Part shown: positions 8,359 through 17,025 of the stretch, piece by piece | Layout: every line of letters begins with the position of its first letter | Numbering within the stretch: position 1 is the stretch's first letter | Translations under genes and position numbers: made by a program | DNA from: Alphaproteobacteria bacterium | Lineage (GTDB): Bacteria; Pseudomonadota; Alphaproteobacteria; TMED109 | Direction of reading: 5' to 3' | Length of the DNA stretch: 39,310 nt | NCBI GenBank assembly: GCA_022825235.1 | Contig: JAJDYI010000022.1 | Coordinates: 1-39,310 of the forward strand | The notes under the pieces: model-generated | Told to the model about the DNA's origin: nothing | Seen by the model: the letters and a program-made list of their open reading frames with translations, nothing else | Database searches by the model: none

Positions 8359-10530
8359 ATGGTCGAGAGAGTGCGAGTGGGACGAAGCCAGGTCGCCGCC
8401 GAACTGCACGCCTTCGTCGAACACGAGGTATTGCCGGGTCTCGGCCTCGCGAGCGACGCGTTCTGGCGAGACTTCGACGCCCTGTTGCACGACCTTGCAC
8501 CGATGAACCGTGATCTCCTTGCCCGTCGCGAGGCTCTGCAGGCCGAGATCGACGCCTGGCACAAGGCCCGCCAGGGGCAGCCGGTCGATCCGGACGACTA
8601 TCGGGCGTTCCTCACCGACATTGGCTACCTCGTGCCCGAAGGACCCGACTTCTCCATCGAGACCTCTCACGTTGACGATGAGATCGCGCAAATCGCCGGA
8701 CCCCAGCTCGTCGTACCGGTCACGAATGCCCGCTACGCGCTCAATGCGGCCAATGCGCGCTGGGGCAGCCTCTACGATGCGCTCTACGGAACGGACGCGA
8801 TTCCCGAGAACGGAGACGCGCCTCGAGGCAGCGGCTACAACCCAGCTCGCGGCGAAAAGGTCATCGCCTGGACGCGGGCCTTTCTGGACGAGGCGGTGCC
8901 GCTTGCTGCAGGCTCGCACCATGATGTCCTCGACTACCGCGTGGAGGGCGGAGCCCTTGCGGCGGGCTTGCCTGGCGGCGCGACCGGTCTCGCCGACCCA
9001 AGCCTCTTCGTCGGCTACCAGGGCGATCCGGCCGCGCCGGACGCGGTGCTGCTCCGCCACAACGGCCTGCATATCGAAATCGCGATTGACCGCACCCATC
9101 CGGTGGGCCGGACCGACCGGGCGGGCGTTTCGGACGTCGTGCTGGAGTCGGCCGTGACCACCATTGTGGATTGCGAAGATTCCGTCGCCGCTGTCGATGC
9201 TGAAGACAAAGTGTCGGCGTATCGCAACTGGCTCGGCCTCATCAAGGGCGATCTCACCGCGAGCTTCGAGAAGGCCGGTGGCACGGTGGAGCGCCGGCTG
9301 AACCCCGACCGCCGCTACATCGGCGCCGACGGCGGCGAGATCGTACTGCCGGGCCGGTCACTCATGCTCAACCGCAATGTCGGTCACCTGATGACCAACC
9401 CGGCGGTACTGGACAACGAGGGCGGGGAAGCGCCCGAAGGCATTCTCGACGCCGTATTCACCTGCCTGATCGCGCTCCATGACCTCACGGGCAACCGGGC
9501 CCACGGCAACAGCCGGGCAGGCTCCATTTACATCGTCAAGCCCAAGATGCACGGGCCGGAGGAAGTCGCGTTCACCGATACGTTGTTCGCCCGTGTCGAG
9601 GACATGCTGGGCCTCGGGCAGTACCGCATCAAGATCGGGATCATGGACGAGGAACGACGCACGACCGTCAACCTCAAGGAGTGCATCCGCGCCGCGCGCC
9701 GCCGGGTCGCCTTCATCAATACCGGTTTCCTGGACCGCACGGGCGACGAGATCCACACGTCGATGGAAGCCGGTCCGATGATCCGCAAGGCCGACATGAA
9801 GGCGGCCCTGTGGCTCGACACCTACGAAAACTGGAACGTCGATGTCGGCATCGCCTGCGGCCTGCGTGGCCGGGCCCAGATCGGCAAGGGCATGTGGGCC
9901 ATGCCCGACCTCATGAGCAACATGCTGGAACAGAAGATCGGGCACCCGATGGCAGGCGCCGATACGGCCTGGGTGCCGTCCCCGACCGCCGCCACCCTGC
10001 ACGCGACCCACTACCACCGCGTCAGTGTCGAGGAACGTCAGGAAGCAGTTGCCGGTCGCGGGCGAGCCGAGCTCGGCAACATCCTTTCGATTCCGGTGGC
10101 GCTCCGGCCCAACTGGTCGCCCGACGACATCCGCGCCGAACTGGAGAACAATGCGCAGGGCATCCTTGGCTACGTCGTGCGCTGGGTCGACCAGGGTGTC
10201 GGCTGCTCGAAAGTCCCGGACATCAACGATGTCGGCCTCATGGAGGATCGGGCCACGTGCCGAATCTCCAGTCAGCACATGGCCAACTGGCTGCACCACG
10301 GGATCTGCACCCAAGACGAAGTGGAAGCGATCATGCGCAAGATGGCCCGGATGGTGGACCGGCAGAATGCCGACGATGCAGCGTACACGCCGATGGCGCC
10401 TGCCTTCGACGGCCCCGCCTTCAAGGCTGCCTGCGAGCTTGTCTTTCAGGGGCGTGAGCAGCCCTCCGGCTATACCGAGCCCGTGCTCCATCGTCGCCGC
10501 GCCGAGCGGAAGGCAGCAGACCAGGCCTGA
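8359..10530 (+). CDS. glcB: Malate synthase G
   Basis: Cytosolic enzyme that condenses glyoxylate with acetyl-CoA to malate, the second glyoxylate-shunt step. The protein has 723 residues, the usual length for the monomeric G isoform. Recognisable segments are [70 protein letters not shown] (glyoxylate/Mg site), [20 protein letters not shown] and [18 protein letters not shown]. The Asp in MEDRAT (residue 630) corresponds to the catalytic Asp631 of the E. coli enzyme. A GGAG at 8344-8347 precedes the ATG. The 108 bases after ugd show no obvious promoter or terminator. The gene converges on the RamB-like regulator and lies close to aceA, so both shunt enzymes are encoded within 5 kb. Confidence 0.97.
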   Translation: MVERVRVGRSQVAAELHAFVEHEVLPGLGLASDAFWRDFDALLHDLAPMNRDLLARREALQAEIDAWHKARQGQPVDPDDYRAFLTDIGYLVPEGPDFSIETSHVDDEIAQIAGPQLVVPVTNARYALNAANARWGSLYDALYGTDAIPENGDAPRGSGYNPARGEKVIAWTRAFLDEAVPLAAGSHHDVLDYRVEGGALAAGLPGGATGLADPSLFVGYQGDPAAPDAVLLRHNGLHIEIAIDRTHPVGRTDRAGVSDVVLESAVTTIVDCEDSVAAVDAEDKVSAYRNWLGLIKGDLTASFEKAGGTVERRLNPDRRYIGADGGEIVLPGRSLMLNRNVGHLMTNPAVLDNEGGEAPEGILDAVFTCLIALHDLTGNRAHGNSRAGSIYIVKPKMHGPEEVAFTDTLFARVEDMLGLGQYRIKIGIMDEERRTTVNLKECIRAARRRVAFINTGFLDRTGDEIHTSMEAGPMIRKADMKAALWLDTYENWNVDVGIACGLRGRAQIGKGMWAMPDLMSNMLEQKIGHPMAGADTAWVPSPTAATLHATHYHRVSVEERQEAVAGRGRAELGNILSIPVALRPNWSPDDIRAELENNAQGILGYVVRWVDQGVGCSKVPDINDVGLMEDRATCRISSQHMANWLHHGICTQDEVEAIMRKMARMVDRQNADDAAYTPMAPAFDGPAFKAACELVFQGREQPSGYTEPVLHRRRAERKAADQA

Positions 10531-10556
10531 CGGCGGCAGCGGCCGGGGCGCCGCCG
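10531..10556 (+). terminator. GC-rich hairpin after glcB, possible transcription stop
   Basis: The glcB stop codon is followed at once by CGGCGGC (10531-10537) and its perfect complement at 10550-10556, with a 12-base GC-rich loop. There is no T-run, so it would be a weak or factor-assisted stop at best. The rest of the gap to the convergent regulator (to 10649) shows nothing else. Confidence 0.3.
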
Positions 10557-10649
10557 CAGACCAGGGAACGTCCCTGAAGCTTCTCCCGACTCAAGTCCTG
10601 TACCGCTAACGGGGTTTCGGAGCCGAGGAGGCAGGCATCTGCCAACGGC

Positions 10650-12104
10650 TCACGCTGGCGCAAAGGTGAACGGTGTGCTTCGCCGCACGTTCTCATCGAT
10701 TTTCAGTCGGTAGTTGAGCGGCGGGTGGGCCCGTTGCCGGCAGTCGAGGCGCTCGCAGACACGACATGCCACACCAATCGGCGTCGCCGCTCGTTCGTTT
10801 CCGAGATCGAGCCCGTCCGCGTAGACGAGCTGTCCGGCATCCCGGATGTCGCAACCGAGGCCGACGGCATACTGTGGCGGCTGTTCCCAGGTTCGCGACT
10901 CGATCAGGTCGACGGTTCGGGCGATCGTGAAGAAGCGCGAGCCATCGGGCATGGCGGCCACTTGGGTTCGAATCTGTGCCGGCATGCGAAATGCATCGTG
11001 CACGATCCAGCGCGGGCAGGTCCCGCCGAACCGGGCGAAGTGGAAACCGCCCCCGCTGAGACGTTTCGAGACATTGCCGGCGTTGTCGACCCGGATGAAG
11101 AAGAACGGCACTCCTCGGGCACCGGGGCGGCCGAGCGTGGTCAGGCGGTGGCAGACCTGCTCGAAGCTGGCGCCAAAACGGCGCTGCAGGATCTCGATGT
11201 CGTAGCGCAAGGCCTTGGCGGCGTCGAGGAAGCGCCCGTAGGGCATCATGACGCAGGCCGCGAGGTAGTTGGCGAGCGACAGCCGGCAGAGGCGTTCGAC
11301 CTCCGGGCTCGAGAGATCGGCCCGTTCCACGTGACGGTCGAGCAGGTCACGGCGCGTATAGAGGGCGACTTGAACCGCGAGCTGAAAACTGCGCGTCGCC
11401 GGTGCGAGCAATTCGGAAAGCAGCACGCGGCAACGGTGGAAATCGAAGCGGCGCGTGGTCTCGGGCATCACGTCGGCGGGCAGCACGCGCACCGCAATTC
11501 CGTGCACATCCTGGAGGTACCTCCCGAGGCCGCCGAACACATCCGTCTGATCCAGTTCGGCTTCGGTCCAAAGGGCTTCCGCGCTCGCCTCGATCTCCGG
11601 GAAGTGGTTGGATTCGGACTGGAGGTAGTCACGAACTTCCTCCACGGGAAACACCGGTCCGCCGGTCCCGACTGGCGTGTCCCGGTTTGCGACCTGCTCG
11701 GCCAGGATCTGGGAATCCTCGCGCAGTTCCCGATACGACTTGTACAGTCGAAGCACGGCCTCGGCGGCGGTGGGGCCGGCTTCCGCGACGGCCCGGACGT
11801 CAGCCTCGCGTACCGGGCGCTCTCCGAACAACGGGTCGCCGAATACCTCCCGGAGGGCCGCATAAAGCCGCGCATCATCGTCCTCGGCAAATTCCTTGAG
11901 ATCGATATCGAATGCCTGGCCGAGACGAAACAGGAGTTGAACCGTCACCGGGCGCTGATTGTGTTCGATGAGATTCAGGTAGCTCGGTGAGATCTCGAGC
12001 TGCTCCGCCATCTCGCTCTGCTTGAGGGAGAGGTCCTCGCGAAACCGCCGGATCTTGTGCCCTAGCAGCACTTTTCGCTCTACGGATCGGTCATTCACCG
12101 GCAT
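10650..12104 (-). CDS. XRE-family short-chain fatty acid regulator (RamB/ScfR/PrpR type)
   Basis: Transcription factor of 484 residues. An N-terminal Cro/C1-type helix-turn-helix lies at about residues 12-65 (RRFREDLSLKQSEMAEQLEI, then SPSYLNLIEHNQRP). A middle region resembles the ImmA/IrrE-like peptidase domain. The C-terminal DUF2083-type domain ends with a Cys cluster (GVACRVCERLDCRQRAHPPL). The architecture is that of RamB, PrpR and ScfR proteins, which sense acyl-CoA or acetyl-CoA status and control the glyoxylate shunt, methylcitrate or related genes. I take the ATG at 12104 because GGAG at 12114-12117 is well spaced for it; an in-frame TTG lies five codons upstream. The gene is divergent from aceA and convergent with glcB, so it is the likely regulator of both. 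Confidence 0.88.
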   Translation of the reverse strand: MPVNDRSVERKVLLGHKIRRFREDLSLKQSEMAEQLEISPSYLNLIEHNQRPVTVQLLFRLGQAFDIDLKEFAEDDDARLYAALREVFGDPLFGERPVREADVRAVAEAGPTAAEAVLRLYKSYRELREDSQILAEQVANRDTPVGTGGPVFPVEEVRDYLQSESNHFPEIEASAEALWTEAELDQTDVFGGLGRYLQDVHGIAVRVLPADVMPETTRRFDFHRCRVLLSELLAPATRSFQLAVQVALYTRRDLLDRHVERADLSSPEVERLCRLSLANYLAACVMMPYGRFLDAAKALRYDIEILQRRFGASFEQVCHRLTTLGRPGARGVPFFFIRVDNAGNVSKRLSGGGFHFARFGGTCPRWIVHDAFRMPAQIRTQVAAMPDGSRFFTIARTVDLIESRTWEQPPQYAVGLGCDIRDAGQLVYADGLDLGNERAATPIGVACRVCERLDCRQRAHPPLNYRLKIDENVRRSTPFTFAPA

Positions 12105-12137
12105 GGTCCGTGACTCCAACTATTTTCATGATTTACT

Positions 12138-12230
12138 AATTGACAAACAAGAAATTTGCAAAATTCACACGATGACCCTTTTACAATCTGAAAGCTATGG
12201 ACGATCCACTTTTTTGTCAATTAAGTTGAC
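12138..12230. promoter_or_regulatory. Divergent aceA/regulator control region with RamB-like box and symmetric repeats
   Basis: This is an AT-rich island in otherwise GC-rich DNA. GAAATTTGCAAA at 12151-12162 differs by one base from the RamB consensus known in actinobacteria ((A/G)AACTTTGCAAA). AATTGACAAA (12138-12147) and TTTGTCAATT (12213-12222) are a perfect 10-bp inverted pair whose centres are 75 bp apart. GTCAA (12216-12220) and TTGAC (12226-12230) form a further local palindrome. On the minus strand, a TTGACA within the right-hand repeat with a weak -10 seventeen bases on could drive the regulator. No strong plus-strand -10 box is evident. The layout suggests a regulator bound at two sites, possibly with looping; this is inference. 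Confidence 0.55.
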
Positions 12231-12275
12231 CGCAGATGACAGTTCCAGTTGCAGCTGGAAAGGGAGATTTGATCA

Positions 12276-13568
<1,293 letters not shown>

Positions 13569-13596
13569 AGCGCATCAATCCAAGGGAGATCGTGCG

Positions 13597-13800
13597 ATGA
13601 ATACGAGATTCTGGGTCGTCGGCGGAAAGTACACGGATACCGCCTTCACCGAGCTCGTGAACGGGAGCGAGCGCGTAATGGGCCCCTACCTGGATCGCGA
13701 TGCGGCCCTGGTTGCCTGGCGCCGGGTCGCGGACCAGACGCGGGGCGAATGCTGCGTCCGCTTCGCCGTGGTCGAGGAATCCGCTCGCCTGAGCATCTGA
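13597..13800 (+). CDS. DUF4170 family small protein
   Basis: A 67-residue soluble protein starting MNTRFWVVGGKYTDTAFTEL. It matches my recollection of the DUF4170 pattern (RFWVVGGEYxDTxF, then GPxxDxxxAxxxWR); here the second part reads GPYLDRDAALVAWRRVA. The family is small, mainly alphaproteobacterial, and has no known function. AGGGAG at 13583-13588, eight bases before the ATG, is nearly the same Shine-Dalgarno sequence as that of aceA, and the gap to aceA is only 28 bases. It is therefore probably in the aceA transcript. Two adjacent Cys (GECCVRF) lie near the C-terminus. Confidence 0.75.
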   Translation: MNTRFWVVGGKYTDTAFTELVNGSERVMGPYLDRDAALVAWRRVADQTRGECCVRFAVVEESARLSI

Positions 13801-14167
13801 GCACCGACCGCGTGCGCTGACGGCGAGGTGAGCTCCGCCTCGGTGCACGCGGCAGCTTCGCCGCGTCCACTGGCATTATCGACTTCCAGAGCGCCCTCAA
13901 GGGTGAGCCCGGGCCGCAGGAGTAGTCCGGCCAGCGATATCCTGCCCAATTGGCCGGTCCCGGCACGGTTCATCCGAAGGCCTTTGGACCGAAGTCCTTG
14001 CGATGTTAACCCCGGTTTCGCGCGCATGAACATGCAAGCCGCGAAACCGCTGGGGTCTCTGCAGGTGTGCCGGCACGCCCCTCGGGCTGTCGGACCCTGT
14101 TTCGGAGGCTGGAACCGCCATCGGGACCTTCGCAGACTCGTCGCAGAAGGTCTCAGGGATTCGGAGC
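13801..14167. other. Intergenic region between the aceA unit and the amidase
   Basis: No convincing gene is seen in these 367 bases. Short frames on both strands lack recognisable content. The only clear structure is the long hairpin at 14010-14055, listed separately. Confidence 0.5.
14010..14055. repeat. Long palindromic hairpin
   Basis: CCCC (14010-14013) plus GGTTTCGCG (14014-14022) pairs with CGCGAAACC (14040-14048) plus GGGG (14052-14055), with a three-base bulge. Inside, GCATG (14024-14028) pairs with CATGC (14031-14035) around two bases. Together this makes an almost continuous stem-loop of 18 pairs. There is no T-run on the right-hand side. It could be a REP-like or MITE-like element, a factor-assisted stop for the aceA unit, or an operator. 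Confidence 0.6.
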
Positions 14168-15457
14168 ATGTCAGAACTGCACGAGCTCACTGCAACGGAG
14201 GCGGCAGCCCGAATGGCGGACGGCGAGTTCTCGTCGGTCCAACTGATTGAATCCTGTCTCGAGCGCATTCACGAGCGCGAGCCGGAGGTCGGAGCCTGGG
14301 CACATTTTGACGAGACTCTGGTGTTGAATGCCGCACGCACCGCCGACGCGACGAGTCCGAGGAGCCCGCTCCACGGCATTCCCTTTGGCGTCAAGGACAT
14401 CATCGACACTTCGGAACTGCCAACCGAATGCGGCACGCCGATCCACGCCGGACGACGGCCTCTCGAGGACGCGAGCTGCGTCGCCAGGATGAAGGCCGCT
14501 GGCGCGGTGATGATGGGCAAGACCGTGTCGACGGAGTACGCGCTCTACCATCCGGGCAAGACGAGGAATCCGCTGAACCTCGAGCACACCCCCGGCGGCT
14601 CGTCAAGCGGTTCGGGAGCTGCGGTCGGCGACTTCATGGTGCCGATCGCCTTCGGCAGCCAAACGGCAGGCTCCCTGATCCGCCCGGCATCGTTCTGCGG
14701 CGTCTGCGCCTTCAAGCCGACGCATGGCGACACTGATCTTTCCGGTGTCCTGTCGCTGGAGCCGAGCTTCGACACACTCGGCTTTATGGGACGGAGTTTC
14801 GACGACCTGGCGACCTTCTCCGCGATCGTTCACGACTTGACGCCGCAGCCGCTGGCCGACGGGATTGGCTGTCGGCCGCGCATCGGGCTCTGCCGCACGC
14901 CGATGTGGTCGAGGGCCGAGCAGGCCAGCATCGCTGCGTTCGAGGACGCCGCCGATCAACTTGCGGTCTTCGGAGCGGAGATCGACGAGGTCGGGCTGCC
15001 GGCTGCGTTCGACGATTTGCTGGACACGCACGCGACAATCCTCAGGGCCGCACTGCCTCGCAGCTTGGGGGAGGACTACCGGAATCACAAAGACCTGATG
15101 AGTCAGGTGCTTCGTACCATGATCGAGGATGGTATTGCCGTACCCGAGGCCCACGAAGAGGCCCTGCGCAGCCACGCGAAGGAGTGTCGGGCTACTGTCA
15201 ATGACATCTTCGGAAACTGGCACGCGTTTCTCTGCCCGAGTGTCATGGGCGAAGCGCCTGAAGGAATTGGGGCGACGGGAAGCCCCGTGTTCCAGGCGAT
15301 GTGGACACTTCTCCACGTTCCGATCGCGGGAATCCCGGGGGCGGTAGGACCTACCGGGCTCCCGGTCGGGATCCAACTCGTTGGGCGGCGGGGACACGAC
15401 CAGACCATCCTGCGCCTCGCCAAGTGGTTCCACACCCGTCGGGCCCAAGACTGTTGA
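14168..15457 (+). CDS. Amidase-signature family hydrolase
   Basis: Amidase of 429 residues that would hydrolyse a C-N amide bond; the substrate is unknown. The Ser-cisSer-Lys triad can be placed by family spacing. Lys76 is in IPFGVKDIIDT, the cis-Ser145 in TPGGSSSGSGAAVG, and the nucleophile Ser169 in AFGSQTAGSLIRPASFCG. The intervals 76-145-169 equal the 62-131-155 of malonamidase E2. The glycine-rich signature lies between the two serines. It is shorter than GatA (about 480 residues), and no gatB or gatC is nearby, so a stand-alone amidase is more likely than tRNA amidation. ATG 14168 lacks a well-placed Shine-Dalgarno. The gene seems to stand alone. Confidence 0.88.
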   Translation: MSELHELTATEAAARMADGEFSSVQLIESCLERIHEREPEVGAWAHFDETLVLNAARTADATSPRSPLHGIPFGVKDIIDTSELPTECGTPIHAGRRPLEDASCVARMKAAGAVMMGKTVSTEYALYHPGKTRNPLNLEHTPGGSSSGSGAAVGDFMVPIAFGSQTAGSLIRPASFCGVCAFKPTHGDTDLSGVLSLEPSFDTLGFMGRSFDDLATFSAIVHDLTPQPLADGIGCRPRIGLCRTPMWSRAEQASIAAFEDAADQLAVFGAEIDEVGLPAAFDDLLDTHATILRAALPRSLGEDYRNHKDLMSQVLRTMIEDGIAVPEAHEEALRSHAKECRATVNDIFGNWHAFLCPSVMGEAPEGIGATGSPVFQAMWTLLHVPIAGIPGAVGPTGLPVGIQLVGRRGHDQTILRLAKWFHTRRAQDC

Positions 15458-16113
15458 AACCGCACTGGGTGGCCGCGAGGCCGTTGACGCGGCACTGCCC
15501 GAACAGGCTCGAGCTCCGGCATCGCGCTGCAATTGCGAGACTCTTGGGACACAGGGGCGAGCAACCAGCGAGATCAACTGCTCCGCGGCGTCTCGAACTA
15601 AACTGGTGCGACTTCGTCATCTCGGGAAGGGGTCAGCGTCAGCGATGCTGGCCAGTCCGCCCGGGTTCGTCCGGTACCCGTTTGCCCGAAGCACGCAAGG
15701 GCGACGCCAAGCTTGCAATGATGACCTCGGCCTGACCCGGAAGAAGCTCGACAGATCCAGCTACGGCCCTCGTGGCGAGCGAAATCTCGCGAGGGAAGTC
15801 GCCGGTTGGCGCCCGATCCTGTATCACCCGAACGCTCGAAGCGTGTACGCCTATCGCCAAGAGACGACTGATGCGTCTCCGGACGACCTCCCCGTTGACG
15901 CCTTTGCACGCTCGCTCAAGCAGAACCATGCGTCGATCGGCTCCACGAAGTACGCATCGCTGGAATACGTTTGCTCCTTGAGCGACAATCTGACCATCAA
16001 GCTGTCCTCGTAGCAGCCTGGGCGTCCCGGCACTATCCGCCGGATGTCGCGCGGGGCGTGAGGCTCCTCCTGACGGCTTGAGGCACGATCCAACTCATGA
16101 AGGAGGAAACCCA
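15458..16113. other. Decayed or non-coding stretch between amidase and GFA protein
   Basis: There are long open frames on both strands but none convinces. On the minus strand, one frame from about 15996 reads MVRLSLKEQTY followed by AWFCLSERA. This faintly recalls the start of FadR/GntR-type regulators (SLKEQAY...LSERxLA), but the similarity is lost afterwards and continues, if at all, in another frame (VRRRISRLLAIGVHASSV). It may be a dead regulator gene. The plus-strand 210-codon frame in the same place has no recognisable domain. I call no gene here. Confidence 0.35.
16101..16106 (+). promoter_or_regulatory. Strong Shine-Dalgarno that sets the GFA protein start
   Basis: A perfect AGGAGG lies seven bases upstream of the ATG at 16114. 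It shows that the upstream in-frame ATG at 16078, which has no such site, is not the start. Confidence 0.85.
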
Positions 16114-16551
16114 ATGTCGAATAAGTACTCCGGAGGGTGCGATCACATTCACACGCATGCAGACGACGAACCGGTGGACAACCACACCTGTCACTGCTCC
16201 GTCTGCAAGCGCGTTACTGGTCAGCCGACTACCCACGTGGTGTTTTTCAAGCACGAAGATATGCACGTCGACAACGAAAACGGCTTGAACCGTCAGCCTT
16301 TCAACGATCAGAACCCAGAAGGTCCGTTGGAACTTTGCACCTGCGCCACCTGCGGAACACCGATCATGCTTGATGATAAGCAGCGGCGTATTCGCGTGAT
16401 CGTACCGAACTTAATGGGCTACGATCCGGCGAGCCTGCCCCCGACCTACCACGCCTTTTACGATCCGGCCACTGGGGTCCCGAAGCCGGCTGACGGCCGT
16501 CCTGTTCACGAGGGCTTGCGCCCGGACTTTGTTTGGCCGGTTGCCGCATAG
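16114..16551 (+). CDS. GFA/CENP-V-domain zinc-binding protein
   Basis: Protein of 145 residues with the cysteine pattern of the glutathione-dependent formaldehyde-activating enzyme (GFA) fold. HTCHCSVCKRVTGQP supplies Cys26, Cys28 and Cys31, and CTCATCGTPI supplies Cys75, Cys77 and Cys80; together these would bind structural and labile zinc. The usual first motif (G-x-C-x-C-G-A) is replaced by SGGCDHIHTHADDEP, which is rich in His and Asp, so the N-terminal metal site is atypical. Many GFA-fold proteins are not proven to act on formaldehyde, so I give only the domain call. It has its own strong ribosome-binding site and a downstream intrinsic terminator, so it is probably transcribed alone. 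It seems slightly less GC-rich than its neighbours. Confidence 0.78.
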   Translation: MSNKYSGGCDHIHTHADDEPVDNHTCHCSVCKRVTGQPTTHVVFFKHEDMHVDNENGLNRQPFNDQNPEGPLELCTCATCGTPIMLDDKQRRIRVIVPNLMGYDPASLPPTYHAFYDPATGVPKPADGRPVHEGLRPDFVWPVAA

Positions 16552-16587
16552 CGAACGCCAGTAACAATACCGTCGAGCACACAACAG

Positions 16588-16629
16588 GCGCCCCGCACCT
16601 GCCCAAAAGGTGTGGGGCGCTTTGTTCTT
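16588..16629 (+). terminator. Intrinsic (rho-independent) terminator
   Basis: The 12-base arm GCGCCCCGCACC (16588-16599) pairs with 16609-16620, with one G-T pair and a nine-base loop. TTTGTTCTT follows. It lies 36 bases after the GFA-protein stop and is the clearest intrinsic terminator in the window. Confidence 0.85.
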
Positions 16630-16868
16630 CAGATCGCTGGTAGAGGACAGCCGGGTCGTTCAGGCCGAGTGGAAACCGGCGTCACCTGCGTGATCCGCAC
16701 CAGGCAATTCGGAAGCGATGAATGGTGTTTCGGTTTCGCGACCCCACCGCGAGCTTCGCAATTGTCGCTCTCAAGTCTGACTCCCTGCATGAGTCGTAGG
16801 TTCGCACCAAGTATCCGATATGTGTCCCAAAAAACGCCGTTGTTGTATCGATGTAGCGCCGCTGTTCA

Positions 16869-16913
16869 TGGTTGCCGGGGCAGGATTTGAATCCGCGGCC
16901 CGCCGGCTATGTG
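16869..16913 (-). pseudogene. Decayed 3' half of initiator tRNA (tRNA-fMet remnant)
   Basis: Read on the minus strand, the bases up to 16869 give TTCAAATCC TGCCCC GGCAACCA. That matches the 3' end of bacterial initiator tRNA (TTCAAATCC TGCCCC CGCAACCA) at all but one of 23 positions, with an encoded CCA. Upstream, similarity continues with more mismatches through the T-stem and variable loop to a CAT at the anticodon position. The first T-stem base pair is broken, and no 5' acceptor strand (TGCCGGG) or D-arm is found further upstream. It is not a functional tRNA. A 3' tRNA piece like this is what an integrative element leaves at its attachment site. The flanking 16630-16868 shows no assignable gene. 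Confidence 0.6.
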
Positions 16914-17025
16914 GGAACGATTACGGAGATTCCGCGCCCTAGCCCGGAACTGTCGAGCAATCCAAGCTCAATGCGGATGGACCAGCGACTGATTGTTTCT
17001 TGGTGCTCTCTGGCCCGGCGCCGCC

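Noticed and set aside
10725-11990. A 421-codon plus-strand frame opposite the RamB-like regulator
   Set aside because: It is an antisense shadow; the minus-strand product has a clear helix-turn-helix and DUF2083-type end.
16869-16945. A complete tRNA-Met gene
   Set aside because: Only the 3' half is recognisable; the 5' acceptor strand and D-arm are missing and the T-stem has a mismatch.
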